Origin: Cytidiella melzeri
Taxonomy: Eukaryota > Basidiomycota > Agaricomycetes > Polyporales > Irpicaceae
Assembly: GCA_022592445.1 (NCBI GenBank)
Contig: JABYQR010000065.1
Span: 62,001 to 126,000, forward strand
Reading direction: 5' to 3'
Length of the DNA: 64,000 nt
Positions 19,552 to 31,012 of the stretch are shown piece after piece (position 1 is the first letter of the stretch; the number at the start of each line of letters is the position of its first letter). The notes beneath the pieces were generated by a model that did no database searches, had not been told where the DNA came from, and saw only the letters and a program-made list of their open reading frames with translations. Position numbers and translations under genes: made by a program.

Positions 19552-22500
19552 CTATTGGACGTAGAGCGTTACTTGGCTGCCGGGACGGAATGACTCGAAT
19601 GCCATTTGCACATCTTCTGTCGAACCTAGCGAAACCAAGTCACCGTCTTCGTCCTTGTACTTCACCCGAAGAGGACCATCGTCCCTTCTAGGTCCACAAA
19701 GGCGGATCTTCCTGCCAACCCTCTCAACTAACTCCTCGTACTCCGTCGCGCGAGGCACCTGAATGACGAAGATGTCTTCGTGGAAGTGGACCTTGACCTT
19801 GACGGGCACTGAGAACTGAAGCTGCTGTGTGGCGGAAGTCAACATCTTGTCTTGATGAGCGCGGCCTTGTACGATCCCAGACAACGATGAATCGCTCGAG
19901 CCATATGGTGTGATTGGTGAACCACTAGTGGGCGAATAATCCGAGCTGTTGTCACCTGTCGACTGGCTTGATCCACTGCCGCGTTTGCTGTCAATAGGAT
20001 GCTGCGACTGCTCTTCCCACGGCCCTGATGTCGGAAGCGGCGGGGGAGGTTGTCGTGGTACATATGCTGACGGTTGGCTGGCGCTCCGGGATCGAGTTGG
20101 TGGCATGCTATGGGCTGGCGGTTGTGGACTTGGTCCGCTCGCCCGTGAATTCGAACGAGATTCTGCCAGTGCCATGTCCTTGAGACCTGCAGAGCTAAAC
20201 TGACTACGCAACGGTGGCCGCTGTGATCCATGACCGCTTTGGCTCATGCGACCGGCTCCTTGTCGCCCATTCTGCATGAGGTGAGGGTAGCCACTGAGGG
20301 GAGGTATAGGCGACACTGCACTCCCGCTGCTACGCACGCTGGAGTAGCCATCAGGCTGTGTGGGCCTTCGAGCGCTGATTGGCGTCCCTCGGCCAGATAC
20401 AGGGGTGCTCGCCATCATTGGGTAGTCTTCGTAGTCATCATCCCCGTCAGGATCAAAGCCATCATACGCTGGTGGATATCCGGGAGGGCCGCCAAGTACT
20501 GATTGTTCATCTGAACCGACGGAGCTTGCAAAGCGACTGTTACGACCGTTGTAGGGCCCAGGGTAAGGAGGTAAAGTTGATCCCGGAGTCGAAACGGCTG
20601 AGTTTGTTTGAGAGAATACAGAGAACGTACGCTCGCTGCCATACGGGTTGGGACGGGAGGCCGGCGCAGGATTTGTGCTGTTGGCAATGTGAGCGAAACG
20701 CATTTGCATGTGTACGCTTCTCGATTCAGAGGTGCGACGAGCAGCGACTTCTTGAATAAGACGATTTAGCTGGTTCTCCCACAGACGGAGTTGCTCTTCA
20801 TTGCGGCAGCGGAGGGTAAAGTGCTCCAAGTCGTCATCCCCCTTCCAGTAGACTGCAAGAGAGTATTGACCTACGGCCATGGTAGCATCAGCCAGTGTTG
20901 CAACAGAGTGATCAAAGATATGTTCATACCTGCAACGATCTTGGGCACCGCGCTTGTGACATTATTGAGGAAGATGCGTCCCTTGAGAAGGAGAGGGGTG
21001 TTCTTCTTCTTGTTGCTAGCACTGGACCCCCCAGGAATAGTCAAAGGGGCGGGGACGCCTTGCTTCTTGAGGAGTGAGTTGCTCTTGCCAACTTTTTTCG
21101 CGTTGGGACCGGCAGACACGTACTCCTTGCAGCAGAGGATGATCTTCTCAAACAGGAAGACGTGATATTCCCTATCCATCTCGGATTTGTTGACCATGAA
21201 AATGTCGTCGAGAAGGAGAGTGCCGAAGTTTGAGATATCATGCCCCTTCCAATCCGCAACGCGGCCCTTGAGGTTGCTCAGCGTGCATTGGTTCTCTACT
21301 CGGCGCTGCTCCTCGTTGACTCTGTCGGTGATGCGTCTGGTCACAGCAACACCGGCCGCAAGATCTTCCATGTGAGGATACTCGGGGACATTCTTGAGCG
21401 TCTTGACCAAACTCTGATAGACGCGCATTCAGCCCGTGTCATCCGGGTTGCTAAGCGGGCACAGGAACTCACCTCGAGCAACAGAGGGTACTTGCATATC
21501 CGCTGTACGGGTTTGATGAGGAACGCGGGCAACTCCGACTTGACATTGAGGATATCGTCCAGAGTCTGACAAAAAGTTTTTGTTTTCCCGTGTCAGATTA
21601 CTAAATCCGTAATACAGCGTGAAACACAGCCATGAAACACACGCACCGAAAGATGGTGTTCCTCAGTGAGCATGATGTCGCTTGCGTTGGTGTAGTTCGC
21701 ACAATAGGGCTCGTAGACGGAAAACTCGTCCTCCTATTGTTGATGCCAGACCATTCCATACCAGCAAAAACAATAGACCGTCAGAAACAATGCAAAGACC
21801 CGAATCGAGTCAGCGAGCGCCCCGAAAAAAAAAGACGAAAGGCACGCACAAATTCTGTGAAAGCCGAACCCCATAGTCGTTGGTTCCAGGGCTGCTCCCA
21901 GATACTTTCCAGCTTGATCAGGAAACGTCGCTGGAAATTGAGGAGCTTGTTAAGATTTGGGAATAGCAGGTGAATTGTCCCGTGGTCAAGCGTATTCGTC
22001 TGCGCGGCTGCGGTTGCGTACCGCTGGAAAAGGTATCAAAGTACGCGTTCAGACGCTTGTCTAGCCCGATTTCGAATACAACACATACCTGCATTTGCTC
22101 GAGATCCTGGACGTACTTCCTTTCGGTATGTATGAGTTCTGTAACTACCTGGAAGCCGGGATACTGGTCTTTCTGGCCAGCGGCGAGCAGTTCTCCCGGC
22201 AGGGAATCGGAGGAATCCTTTGGTGACCACAAAGGTGGTGACGAAGGTACTACATCTACGAGAACTTCCTCCGGGAGCTGGTCGACGAGGACAGTGACGA
22301 TGTTGACAACCTTGGACCAGTATGAGATGCGCTAGAGGCAAGAAGTCACAGAGAATTGCACACCTTGACGAAGCCATCTGTCGAGTTCCTATCCCATAAA
22401 TCGGTTACTGTGAACGTCCCACAGCCCTCCAACTGTTGCACGTTCATTGCGAACAATGCGATAGCCCGTTTTCTTGTCCTGTCATTTGTTGGGTCGAAAT

Positions 22501-22825
22501 TGTCGACGTCAATGTCAATGGGCTGAACATGAGGCAAGAGGTTGAAGAGGTAACAGAGGGGGACACCGAGGACGAAACAGTCCCAGAGCTGATGCACAAT
22601 GTCTGTGGACCGGCGGGAGGACGATTCAGGTGCATACGACATATTGAAGAAGTTTGAGAAGTCCTGTACGCGCATCAAGCGAGTTCTGAGGGCGGAGCAT
22701 TGCTGGTAGAGAGAGGTAGACTGGGAGGCAGCCTTGTTGAGTGCGGTGTTTGTAGCGACGGGGGAGTCTGAGCCGGGCCCTGGGGTTGCGATGAGCGACT
22801 TTTTGCGCCCTGCGGCGGTAGTCAT
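19552..22825 (-). CDS. CDC24: Cdc24/Scd1-type Rho guanine nucleotide exchange factor
   Basis: Seven exons on the minus strand: 22825-22364, 22310-22089, 22023-21850, 21733-21647, 21565-21473, 21413-20930, 20870-19552; 946 aa. Domain order is that of fungal Cdc24: N-terminal CDC24 calponin-like domain (about 40-165; QQCSALRTRLMRVQDFSNFF, then LWDCFVLGVPLCYLFN), DH domain from about 205 (ELIHTERKYVQDLE; LLFPNLNKLLNFQRRFLIKL; FLIKPVQRICKYPLLLE), PH domain about 400-545 (YHVFLFEKIILCCKE), a serine/proline-rich linker, and a C-terminal PB1 domain (about 862-946; VKVKVHFHEDIFVIQVP, then YKDEDGDLVSLGSTEDV). It activates Cdc42 at sites of polarised growth; the PB1 domain binds a Bem1/Scd2-type scaffold. 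Start chosen at the ATG giving MTTAAGRKKS; in-frame methionines further upstream lie in unconserved sequence. All introns are GT-AG. Confidence 0.93.
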
Positions 22826-25800
22826 TGCTGGGCTTGTAGCGTGGAGGGGGGCAGGATGGTGAGAGAGGGAGGGAGAAGAGAGAGTGAGGACGGTGGTAAA
22901 GGTGTTGTAAATGGGTTCGAGCCTATTCACACACAGCCAACCTGTTTGTCTCTGTTTGGCTGCCAGTTGCCAGCGCTCATTCCCCGCGCTAATCTCTTGG
23001 TTCTTTGACGCTCTGTTCGTTTGCACCATCCCTCGACTCGGACTCACTCTGTTCAACAAGCTGTTGGTCGTTGTCTGGCCACGTCGCCCGCTCTTGCAAA
23101 GTAAATACGGCGAGTTGCAGACAGCAGCGGTACCTGCTGGCTCTCTTGGTTTCCTGTTTTGTATCTCGTTTGAGCGGGGTGTTGCAATCTCGTCCATCAA
23201 TCTCGTCGCGCAACCCGAAACTGTTCCCCATCAGGCTGAGATGGTCGGTCTCATAACATACGGGCCACCCCGTCTTTCTGCTCGGCCGACTGATGCACAT
23301 TCGTCCCTCGAATCATAGCCCACCCTGAGCTCCCATGCAGTTGGCCATGTTAACCGCAAGCTCGGCCTGTCAGACAGCATCGTTTCACGCTGTTGTCAGG
23401 CTCCTACGCCCACACGTCGCCATCTCGAACCTCCATGTCCTCAATCTCAATCCGACACAGAGCTACATTGTCGTACTGAACCCTTATTTTTATCATGATC
23501 ACTTTGCGATTTCTGAGCCAGGCACAGCAGGTGGCATAATCATGTTTCTGAAACTGATCTTATGCAGTGCGAATTATCTGCGCTATCTCTGCTGCTCTCA
23601 GTCCACTGTGTCAGAGGTATGTACGCACGCGTTCCGAGCTTGCGAGCAGCCCCTGATGATCATCACCACCTACAATCAGAACACATCGCTTCATGGATAA
23701 GTAAACAAGCCGACGAGGTCTACTCTGTCAAGTCAATTAGCCTCAGGAGACACGGCCAGGACCTCGCAACTACCAGCCTTGTCGACGAATGCTCACCTTT
23801 CCTTTTACCTGGCTTACCGCCACAAATCTCGACGCACTAGCAGCCCGCCATTTAACCACATCTAACCATGATGGTCATCCATCTGGAACAGTTTCCGCTT
23901 CCCCGTGCCTCTTCCCGGCTTTTCCGACCTGGAACAAGTTCCAACGGCCGTAGATCAGGTTCCCTCCACAGCATCTCTGAAAGTCCCTGTTTCTGCCCGC
24001 GGTCTTGATCGAAGTTGGATGAACAGCACTGCATATATTGTTGCACCCTCAACTGACTTTTCCGTGTGTCAAGACCAAACTATAGTTCGTCAGACTCTGG
24101 ATGATTATGTCAAGCTGTCGTAATGCGTCGTATTTATTGAACGATATAGCTACGCGCAAGCACTGCATGTATGATGACGGCCAGTATGAGGCCAACGCAA
24201 CAAGCTATTCATGCACACTCACCACCACATCCCAGATGCTTCCCCGACAAACACGAACTTACACTATTGCCAACTCTAACTTCTTACTTTCCTCATACAT
24301 ACAGTCCTTTCAATCGCCTGTATAGGTTAACCTTGTAAGGAAGTAGATGGACATCGCGATGGCTCATTTCCCCCACGATTATGTAGTGCCATTTCCCAAC
24401 AGCTTGTTACCCGAAGCGTACGCTCCCTTATACCCGTGTCTCTATAAGACTGAACCTGCTCCCTCACAGGGCGCACCGTGAATACCCGACATCGCTGCCC
24501 ATTCACCGCAAGAGCTTCGGTCAAGAGTTGCATCACATCTTTAGACTCTGTTTTTTCCGGCAACCTGGAAATGGTGTCCATGCGCTGGGACACGAACCCA
24601 CGGAAGCTTCGTGTCGTGCTGCGCCCCGTCCTGTGCAGGTCATCCACCACTAGCGGATGTCAATGCCTGCTCTTCTAGCTCGAGCTTGGTCTTTTCCCTC
24701 GCAACACGCCCGCTGCTCTTTCGTCTCACCCTTCCCCTTCATTGAATGCTGCTTGTGACAGGATCTCCCCCGTGATTGGCCCCTGCCACCCTCGTCAGTA
24801 ATAGTTGCCGGCTCACTTACAGCATCGTCGCCTAGACTTTTTCTACCCGCGGCTGGTTACGAAAACGTGGTACAGGCACTCTCACAACCCTACCGTTCCT
24901 CACGGACCTATCGCTACTACGTCAGCCTTAACGCCGCCACTTTCTATTACTCATTCACTGTTTTTTATTCTTCTTCACGCACCAGACGTCTCAATTCGGG
25001 CAGCCACCGTTGCCCATTGACGTTATATCCTTACCTTGCGGTAGCAACGCTGACGGTTTTTCTCATTTCTGCGACCCGTAATGTTACCTTTTCATACAAC
25101 AGATTACTCTGGCGGCGATTGCAATTAATCACACGGCGCTGCTCAGTCCGTTGCATAGGATAACATCAAGGTCTTGGAGTCTTCTTGCTGGTGCTCTGTG
25201 GGCAATGCAAACCGTAGGCAATTTCTCATCCGGGCAAAGTGGATCGAGCCAGAGTTGTGCGTCGTATGTTGGCAATACCCACAATGTTGACAATGACCAG
25301 TCAGTGTCGGCCAGGCCTGTAAAATCCGTTAGCCACTTTGCGAAACATGACTGTCATCAAACGCAGCGAAGATTACTATAGTGCATCGATAAATTCTGAA
25401 ATGCAAATGTCAATCTTTGTGTCAGTCCCTCCTCGGTAAGACACTCTAAAACATTTATCGATGTCACGTGCAATTTACGATCTACAGGAGTCGCGCGTGC
25501 CTGAGAATATATACTCTGTGCTTGAACTACCAAGCACTTGGACATTATCTTGTGGTACTACTTTCTGGTCCAGAAATTTCCGCAAAAATGCACATTTTCC
25601 TTTGGCTCCTTCCCCTCTCCTCAGTCCCTAGAAGACTTTTTGCTTGGCATATTCAGCTAGTACCTCATCTTAGTCTGATACTCTGTTTCGCTTACAGCAC
25701 AGCAAAGCTCACTAGTCCTCTTTGTACAGATTCGGAGCAGAACGTGTGCAAAGGGCATCGGGTACTGTCGATTGCGATTAATTTTGCGACTGATGCACGA

Positions 25801-26047
25801 TATCACAGACTTTTTGGCACAAGACCTAGGCCTAGGAGTAAAGTTGGAACATCGATAGAATACCGATGGAGAACTCTTATGAGAGATTGTGAGGTCGGGG
25901 AATAAGCACAAAGTTGACTCTACAATCCCAATTCCAAATAAATCTGATCACCTCTCGGAGCTCCTTGTTGAAACTCCTCGCATAACATCCGTGAGTGCAA
26001 CTGGCTACGACTGCTCGAACCATCTACTAGTGAGCAGAATCTCTGAG
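22826..26047. other. Large gene-free interval between divergent genes
   Basis: About 3.2 kb between the starts of the CDC24-type and THI6-type genes. No ORF here has recognisable motifs, and attempts to join short frames by splicing gave nothing convincing. It must hold both promoters and may include long 5' UTRs or a non-coding transcript. The sequence is complex, not repetitive, and no LTR or transposon homology to the rest of the window is seen. Confidence 0.4.
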
Positions 26048-28262
26048 ATGTCGAAAAAGACCATCGATTATTCGCTGTACCTCGTGACGGGACGGGACTT
26101 GCTTCTACCTGGCAAGGTAAGACCTTAGTCCGACAACCGTACTGAGCAAACCTGTAAACTGACCGTTCATCGTGTAGGATTATCTGGAATGTCTTGAAGA
26201 AGTAAATCACCTGTTTCCTCAAACAGTAGCGCGTCGAATGAACCAGCTTTTAGGCCCTCCAGGGAGGCGTTACCCTCGTACAAGTCAGAGAGAAAACAGC
26301 GGACACAGGCGAAGTAAAGCACTGTTTCAACAGCTACATTCCAGCATATCGTGCTCAGCCTATTTTTACCGCACAGATTCTCGAGGTCGCTCGCCAAACT
26401 AAAGAGGTCTGCCAGAAATATGGTGTCCCAGTCTTGATCGACGATCGAGTCGATGTTGCTCTGGCCATCGGTGCAGACGGCGTGCATCTGGGACAGACAG
26501 ACATGCCTGTGCCCATCGCACGCTCCTTGCTCCCACCAGGGTCCATCATAGGCAAAACATGCAACACCCCTGAGCACGTCCTCGAAGCCGTAAAACAAGG
26601 CGCCGACTACATTGGCATCGGTCCTGTCTGGCAGACAAACACGAAGAAGGTCAAACATGCTGTCACTGGCCCAACTGGCCTGGGAGGGCTGCTCCAGGCA
26701 CTCGACGGCACAGAAGTCAAGGCGGTGGCGATTGGTCAGTCGGTTGGCATGTAAAACCCACTCACGTACTCGCTCATGAGGATCTTATTCACCAGCTGGC
26801 ATCAACTCGAACAATGTCTTGCACTGCCTATGGGGTTCGGTTTCATCTACAGGACACGCTCTGGACGGCGTCGCAGTTGTCAGCGACATCATGGCATCTT
26901 TGCAGCCAATGGCCGCCGCCCAAGCGCTTTCCGCCCGTATCTCTGCGTTTTACCACACGCAGCTGTTTCCACAAGTCGCCTACACTGTTGAAGATATCAT
27001 AACAGCCGTCGGCTCCGTTCTGGACAGCGTCAAGCAATTTGGGCCACTCGTCCATCAAGTTCGTTATCTCTCACACACGGTTTCAAAGGGTTTTTTTTTG
27101 ACATGTTGGATAGATCACCAACAATGTTGTCACAACTCAGTCCGCTAATGCAACCCTCGCGCTCGGGGCATCGCCGATAATGGCGACGGCCCCAGAAGAG
27201 ATGGAGGATCTGAGTAGAGTCACTGGTGCACTGCTGGTCAACTTCGGCACCATCCAGAACCTGGATGGAATGCTTGCTGCCGGTGAGAGAATCTGTCCCT
27301 TGCGATGCGTATATGCATCTTTGAACACATACCGGAACTATAGGCAAGCAAGCCAACATCAACCGGAAACCAATCGTATTCGATCCTGTGGGCGTTGGAG
27401 CGACACAGTACCGCCGAGAATCTGCCAATGGCAAGTCCAGCGCATGAAACCGCACCGCATGCACTTACACGCTCTGTCACAGGTCTTCTCAGTGCTTGGC
27501 AAGCGACAGTCTTAAAAGGCAATGCTGGAGAACTCGCTGCGCTTGCCAACTCTGTCGAGGTATGCATTCGCTGACCATGATCGACGGCTGCCCACCCTTT
27601 GAGCTGACGTTTCGCCGAACTCGGCCCCAGGTACAGGCCAAAGGAGTAGACAGCGTGGGCAAAGGCTTCAGAGATCCCGCCAAGTTCGTGCGAGAACTCG
27701 CAAGAAAGCAGCGTCAGTCACTCTCAATCTTCTCTGTCTTTCTGCACATCATGCATCATTGTTGAGCCCCTTACTGACTGGTGGGGTGCTTCTTATATGT
27801 TTTCGGGTGACAGGGAGCATCGTGGTACTGACGGGAGTGACCGACTGGGTGTCTGATGGCAACACTGTCGTGCGAGTCTCAAACGGACATGAGCTTCTAG
27901 GCGAGATCACTGGCTCTGGATGCATGGTGGGCACGGCGGTAGCGACGTTCTGCGCAGGCGCGAGTGCGGCTGCGAACTTTGAACGATCTGAGGATGCGAT
28001 AGAGGACGGCAGACTGGTCAGAGGGGACATGCTTGTAGCAGCGATAGGAGGGTGAGTCGGGCCATGTCCTCTTCGTGCAAGGGCTTTCGTTGACATGGAC
28101 CCGCGTATTAGCGTCCTGGCTATCACTGTTGCCTCCGAATTTGCAGCGAAACGAAATGACGTGAAAGGCAGTGGCACGTTCCTGCCTGCATTGATCGACG
28201 AGCTGGGAAAACTCACGGCCGAGACGTTGGCTGATGCAGCTAACATTGAGATCGTCCAGTAA
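26048..28262 (+). CDS. THI6: Bifunctional thiamine-phosphate synthase / hydroxyethylthiazole kinase
   Basis: Eleven exons: 26048-26116, 26178-26201, 26254-26313, 26377-26734, 26796-27058, 27114-27282, 27344-27430, 27483-27559, 27631-27712, 27814-28051, 28112-28262; 525 aa (yeast Thi6 is about 540). The N-terminal half is thiamine-phosphate synthase ([52 protein letters not shown]), which joins the pyrimidine and thiazole halves. The C-terminal half is a ThiM-type kinase phosphorylating hydroxyethylthiazole ([56 protein letters not shown]). The intron 27431-27482 starts with GC (GCAAGT donor). No TPP-riboswitch core could be recognised near the start. Its stop is 59 bp from that of the opposing PhyH gene. 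Confidence 0.92.
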
Positions 28263-28321
28263 GGATACAGTAGCTCAAAACAAAGAAATGTACATATACA
28301 CAGATTTCAAGGGTTCATTGC

Positions 28322-29773
28322 TCAGACTCGTGTCTCGAGTATGGTCGGGTTTGGGGTGTCCAGTATCTTGGAGAACGGCAGCTCAGGCGTAGGCTGCAAC
28401 CAGTTCTTCGCGTCATAGACTGCATATGGCGCAGATTCGATCATGTGGAATGTGTATGCGAATCGCGTGTTCGGACTGGTGTTCTTCTCCGACTTATGTA
28501 GAACGCTTCCGTGGATGAGGACAAGGTCGCCTACGGTGAGACCACGCATCAGTTCCAAGATATTCGGACGAAACCTTGAATGTCCCACTCACCAGGCTCA
28601 CAGGCTTCGAGGATATACTTCCCCTCAGTCTTCGTTGGGGCTTCATCGGCGTGTGCCAGTTCCTCAAAACCAGTACCACCTTGCGGTAGTCGGACGAAAC
28701 GTTTCGATATCGCGGTCGTGCGATGGGACCCAGGGAGGAATGAAAGAGCGCCATTTTGAGGCGTGCACCTTTCAAGCGGAATCCAGAAGCCCAAAGCCGA
28801 CGGAGGATCAGTGTACTATATCATGAACATTTCAGCGGTCGCCGTCCATCGCAGCTCCGCAAGACACTCACCAGAAATGTTCTACAATACAGGCTGTCAG
28901 TCAAATGCAGGACACATTGCGTAGGCGACTGTGCACGTACGAGTCGTTATGCTCGGGAACTATAGTGCGATGTTTGTGAAAGCTGAGACATGATAGAGGC
29001 AGGAGACTGACCTTCGCCACCTATATGCGTCTGTTTACAGATCACCATCGACTGCAAGGCTGACAAAATATGTAGTTCTTTCATGCTCGCGTTGCAGAGA
29101 TGCTGTTGTTGGCACGTACCAGCAGGATCGTGATGGAATTTGAGGTCGCGAGCAACTGCCTTGATAGACGGATTCTCCAGAGTGACCTTCCTGAACACAG
29201 GATCAAGCTCGTGAAGACCTGTAGAAATTGCAGGTCAATTGAACTGTCCGCAACACAAGATTCACGGTCAAGCACGGGACGAACCATGACCAATTTTGTT
29301 AACAGCCTTCTCCTTCTCCCTCGACAGTTTCCCGTTCTTATCCAGTGCCTCCTCCTCGAAGAAGAATCGAATCTTATCACCGGAATTGAGGAAATAGTCA
29401 TCGCCAACATGGTTATCGTCGCCGGTCGTAAACTTGGTCTAGACGAAGCGTAGGTCGTACATACACCAGGAAAGGCGAGTGACCCGCAGCTTACCAAAGG
29501 ATGGTCCTCGAGACTGAAGTTGCTCAAGAGCTGTTGAGACCGAGTCAATAGTGCTTCCGTGTCTTTGTGGCTCAGAAAGTTGGACAGGCGCAGATATCTA
29601 GGTCGATACTGTCGATCCCATGAGAATGTCGCGCGAAATCCAAATGCTTACCCATCTCTATAGAACTACGTGCATTAATGCTATGCTTAGTGTTCGCTAT
29701 CAGTAAAGTGGCCTCCGCATATGCTGACCTGTTCGATTTGTGCTTGGTTCAGATACTGCAGTGTTTGCGTCAT
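28322..29773 (-). CDS. Phytanoyl-CoA dioxygenase (PhyH/PHYHD1) family protein
   Basis: Nine exons on the minus strand: 29773-29729, 29608-29495, 29438-29285, 29218-29120, 29059-29012, 28959-28941 (19 nt), 28881-28872 (10 nt), 28815-28593, 28530-28322; 306 aa. It is a non-haem Fe(II)/2-oxoglutarate-dependent oxygenase: iron ligands in the HxD motif PEHNDSTFL (His157, Asp159) and a distal histidine in HGSVLHKSEKNTS (His249), with Arg260 as likely 2-oxoglutarate ligand. GFWIPLERCTPQNGAL and FLPGSHRTT are typical of PHYHD1-like members. The two tiny exons encode the HxD region and keep the frame exactly. The junction between exons 1 and 2 (29728-29609) is the least certain; a further micro-exon may lie there. 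Substrate unknown. No peroxisomal targeting tripeptide at the C-terminus (ends ETRV). Confidence 0.85.
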
Positions 29774-30283
29774 AACTCAGATGTGCATCCAATGTGTCCC
29801 TGCAAGTGATATGGGTTCACAAGCTGCGAGGAAGGTGACGGGCTGAAGCAAAGCTAGCTGTATGCAGCGTGACACCTTGGCGAGTGACCCTGTAGTCACG
29901 CTGCACGTGCGGCCCTCGTCATTGATGGCGGGGATACGTCACTGGCGGCTGCACCGGTCGCTGTGATATGATGTCGCAGCCAGGTCCACTTTACCTCACC
30001 ACCGCCACAAGCACTGTGGAGAGCTTATTTTTCCCAGCCAGAACATGTCGTCACACAAGTCTGTGCGAAACCAGTGCCTGACAATTTGGTGGCTGACCCC
30101 ATGCCTTATATAAGATGCGTTGGGTATGGGTTCCGCATTCTATCTTCATCCTCTTACCTCCACCGCAGTCCTCTCCTGTTTTCATCTCCGTAAGTCTCAG
30201 TCTCTGCCCCTGTCTTACCCATCCGCAGTGCTCATCCAGCATCCCCTCCAGCTTCTCACGACCCTTGACGAATCATCACCACA
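29774..30283. promoter_or_regulatory. Shared promoter of the PhyH and SUR7/PalI-like genes
   Basis: 510 bp between two divergent start codons. A good TATA element, ttatataag, lies at about 30106-30114, some 170 bp upstream of the SUR7/PalI-like ATG, followed by a pyrimidine-rich tract (about 30140-30240) typical of fungal transcription starts. No clear TATA points to the PhyH gene. Confidence 0.55.
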
Positions 30284-31012
30284 ATGGCTGCAGGAGCTGC
30301 AATCCCAGGACTCTTCTTCGTCTTCGCCGCAATGGTACTCCTTATCTTCGTATGTCTAATCCTCCTGTAGATAGAGTTTTCCATTGCTGACTGTCACTCG
30401 CAGGCTTCCGTGTCTGCGCCTACATGGAACAGGATCTCATTCCTCGACACACCAGGAACCAACTTTGGTGTATTCGGCTACACAGGTTCGCAAACACACA
30501 TTGGCTACCAGTTCCCATCTCCTATTGGGTATGTCTGTCATCTGCAATTTCACTTCTGTCATCCTTACTTACCACTTCCCTCCCAGTGATGGCAAATTGA
30601 ACGGAGGATCCCTGCACAACCTCACCTTCGCCCTCATCCTTATCCCAATCGGTAGGTCATCTCTTTACAGCCATCGCTCGCCTACGTTACTCATACTCGA
30701 ACTGTAGCTGCTGGCCTCTCCGGACTCGCCTTCCTCTTCGGTATCTGTGGCGCTGCATACCACCGTACCGGCACTGTCTTCATGTCCATCATCTCTGCAC
30801 TAGCTCTCCTGGTCACGCTTGTCGGTTGGGTGCTCGAGATGGCCTTGTTCGGAATCGCACACCATGACGCAAGCAAGCGCGGAATCGATGTCAAGTGGGG
30901 CAATGCCAACTGGCTCGTCCTCGGCGCACTTGTGTCGTTAGCCGTCGGCTTCGTCCTCGCGACATGTGGCATCTTCGGTAGCTATCGCTCAAACAGGAGA
31001 ACGTCCTACTAA
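30284..31012 (+). CDS. SUR7/PalI-like four-pass membrane protein
   Basis: Four exons: 30284-30349, 30404-30528, 30587-30651, 30708-31012; 186 aa. The start is the ATG of MAAGAAIPGLFFVFAAM, which forms the first membrane segment. A first extracellular loop (SAPTWNRISFLDT, FGVFGYTG) is followed by segments starting LTFALILIPIAAGLSG, VFMSIISALALLVTLVGWVLEMALFG (broken for length) and WLVLGALVSLAVGFVLATCG. Topology and the W-x-x-I loop fit the fungal SUR7/PalI family, which acts at the plasma membrane in eisosomes or pH sensing. The short length and short tail (SYRSNRRTSY) argue against a full PalI sensor. Family assignment is moderately sure; the exon structure is clear. Confidence 0.78.

Noticed and set aside
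23335..23700. 121-codon ORF in the gap upstream of the CDC24-type gene
   Set aside because: No motifs, no convincing splice partners and unbiased composition; treated as chance.
26030..26060. CTGAGATG at the THI6 start resembling the CUGAGA core of a TPP riboswitch
   Set aside because: The other conserved TPP-riboswitch parts (the CCUGAUCUGG-like segment and pairing arms) are not found nearby, and the motif overlaps the start codon by chance.
29081..29548. 155-codon minus-strand ORF over the PhyH gene
   Set aside because: It reads through introns of the PhyH gene; splicing to the family sequence explains the region better.
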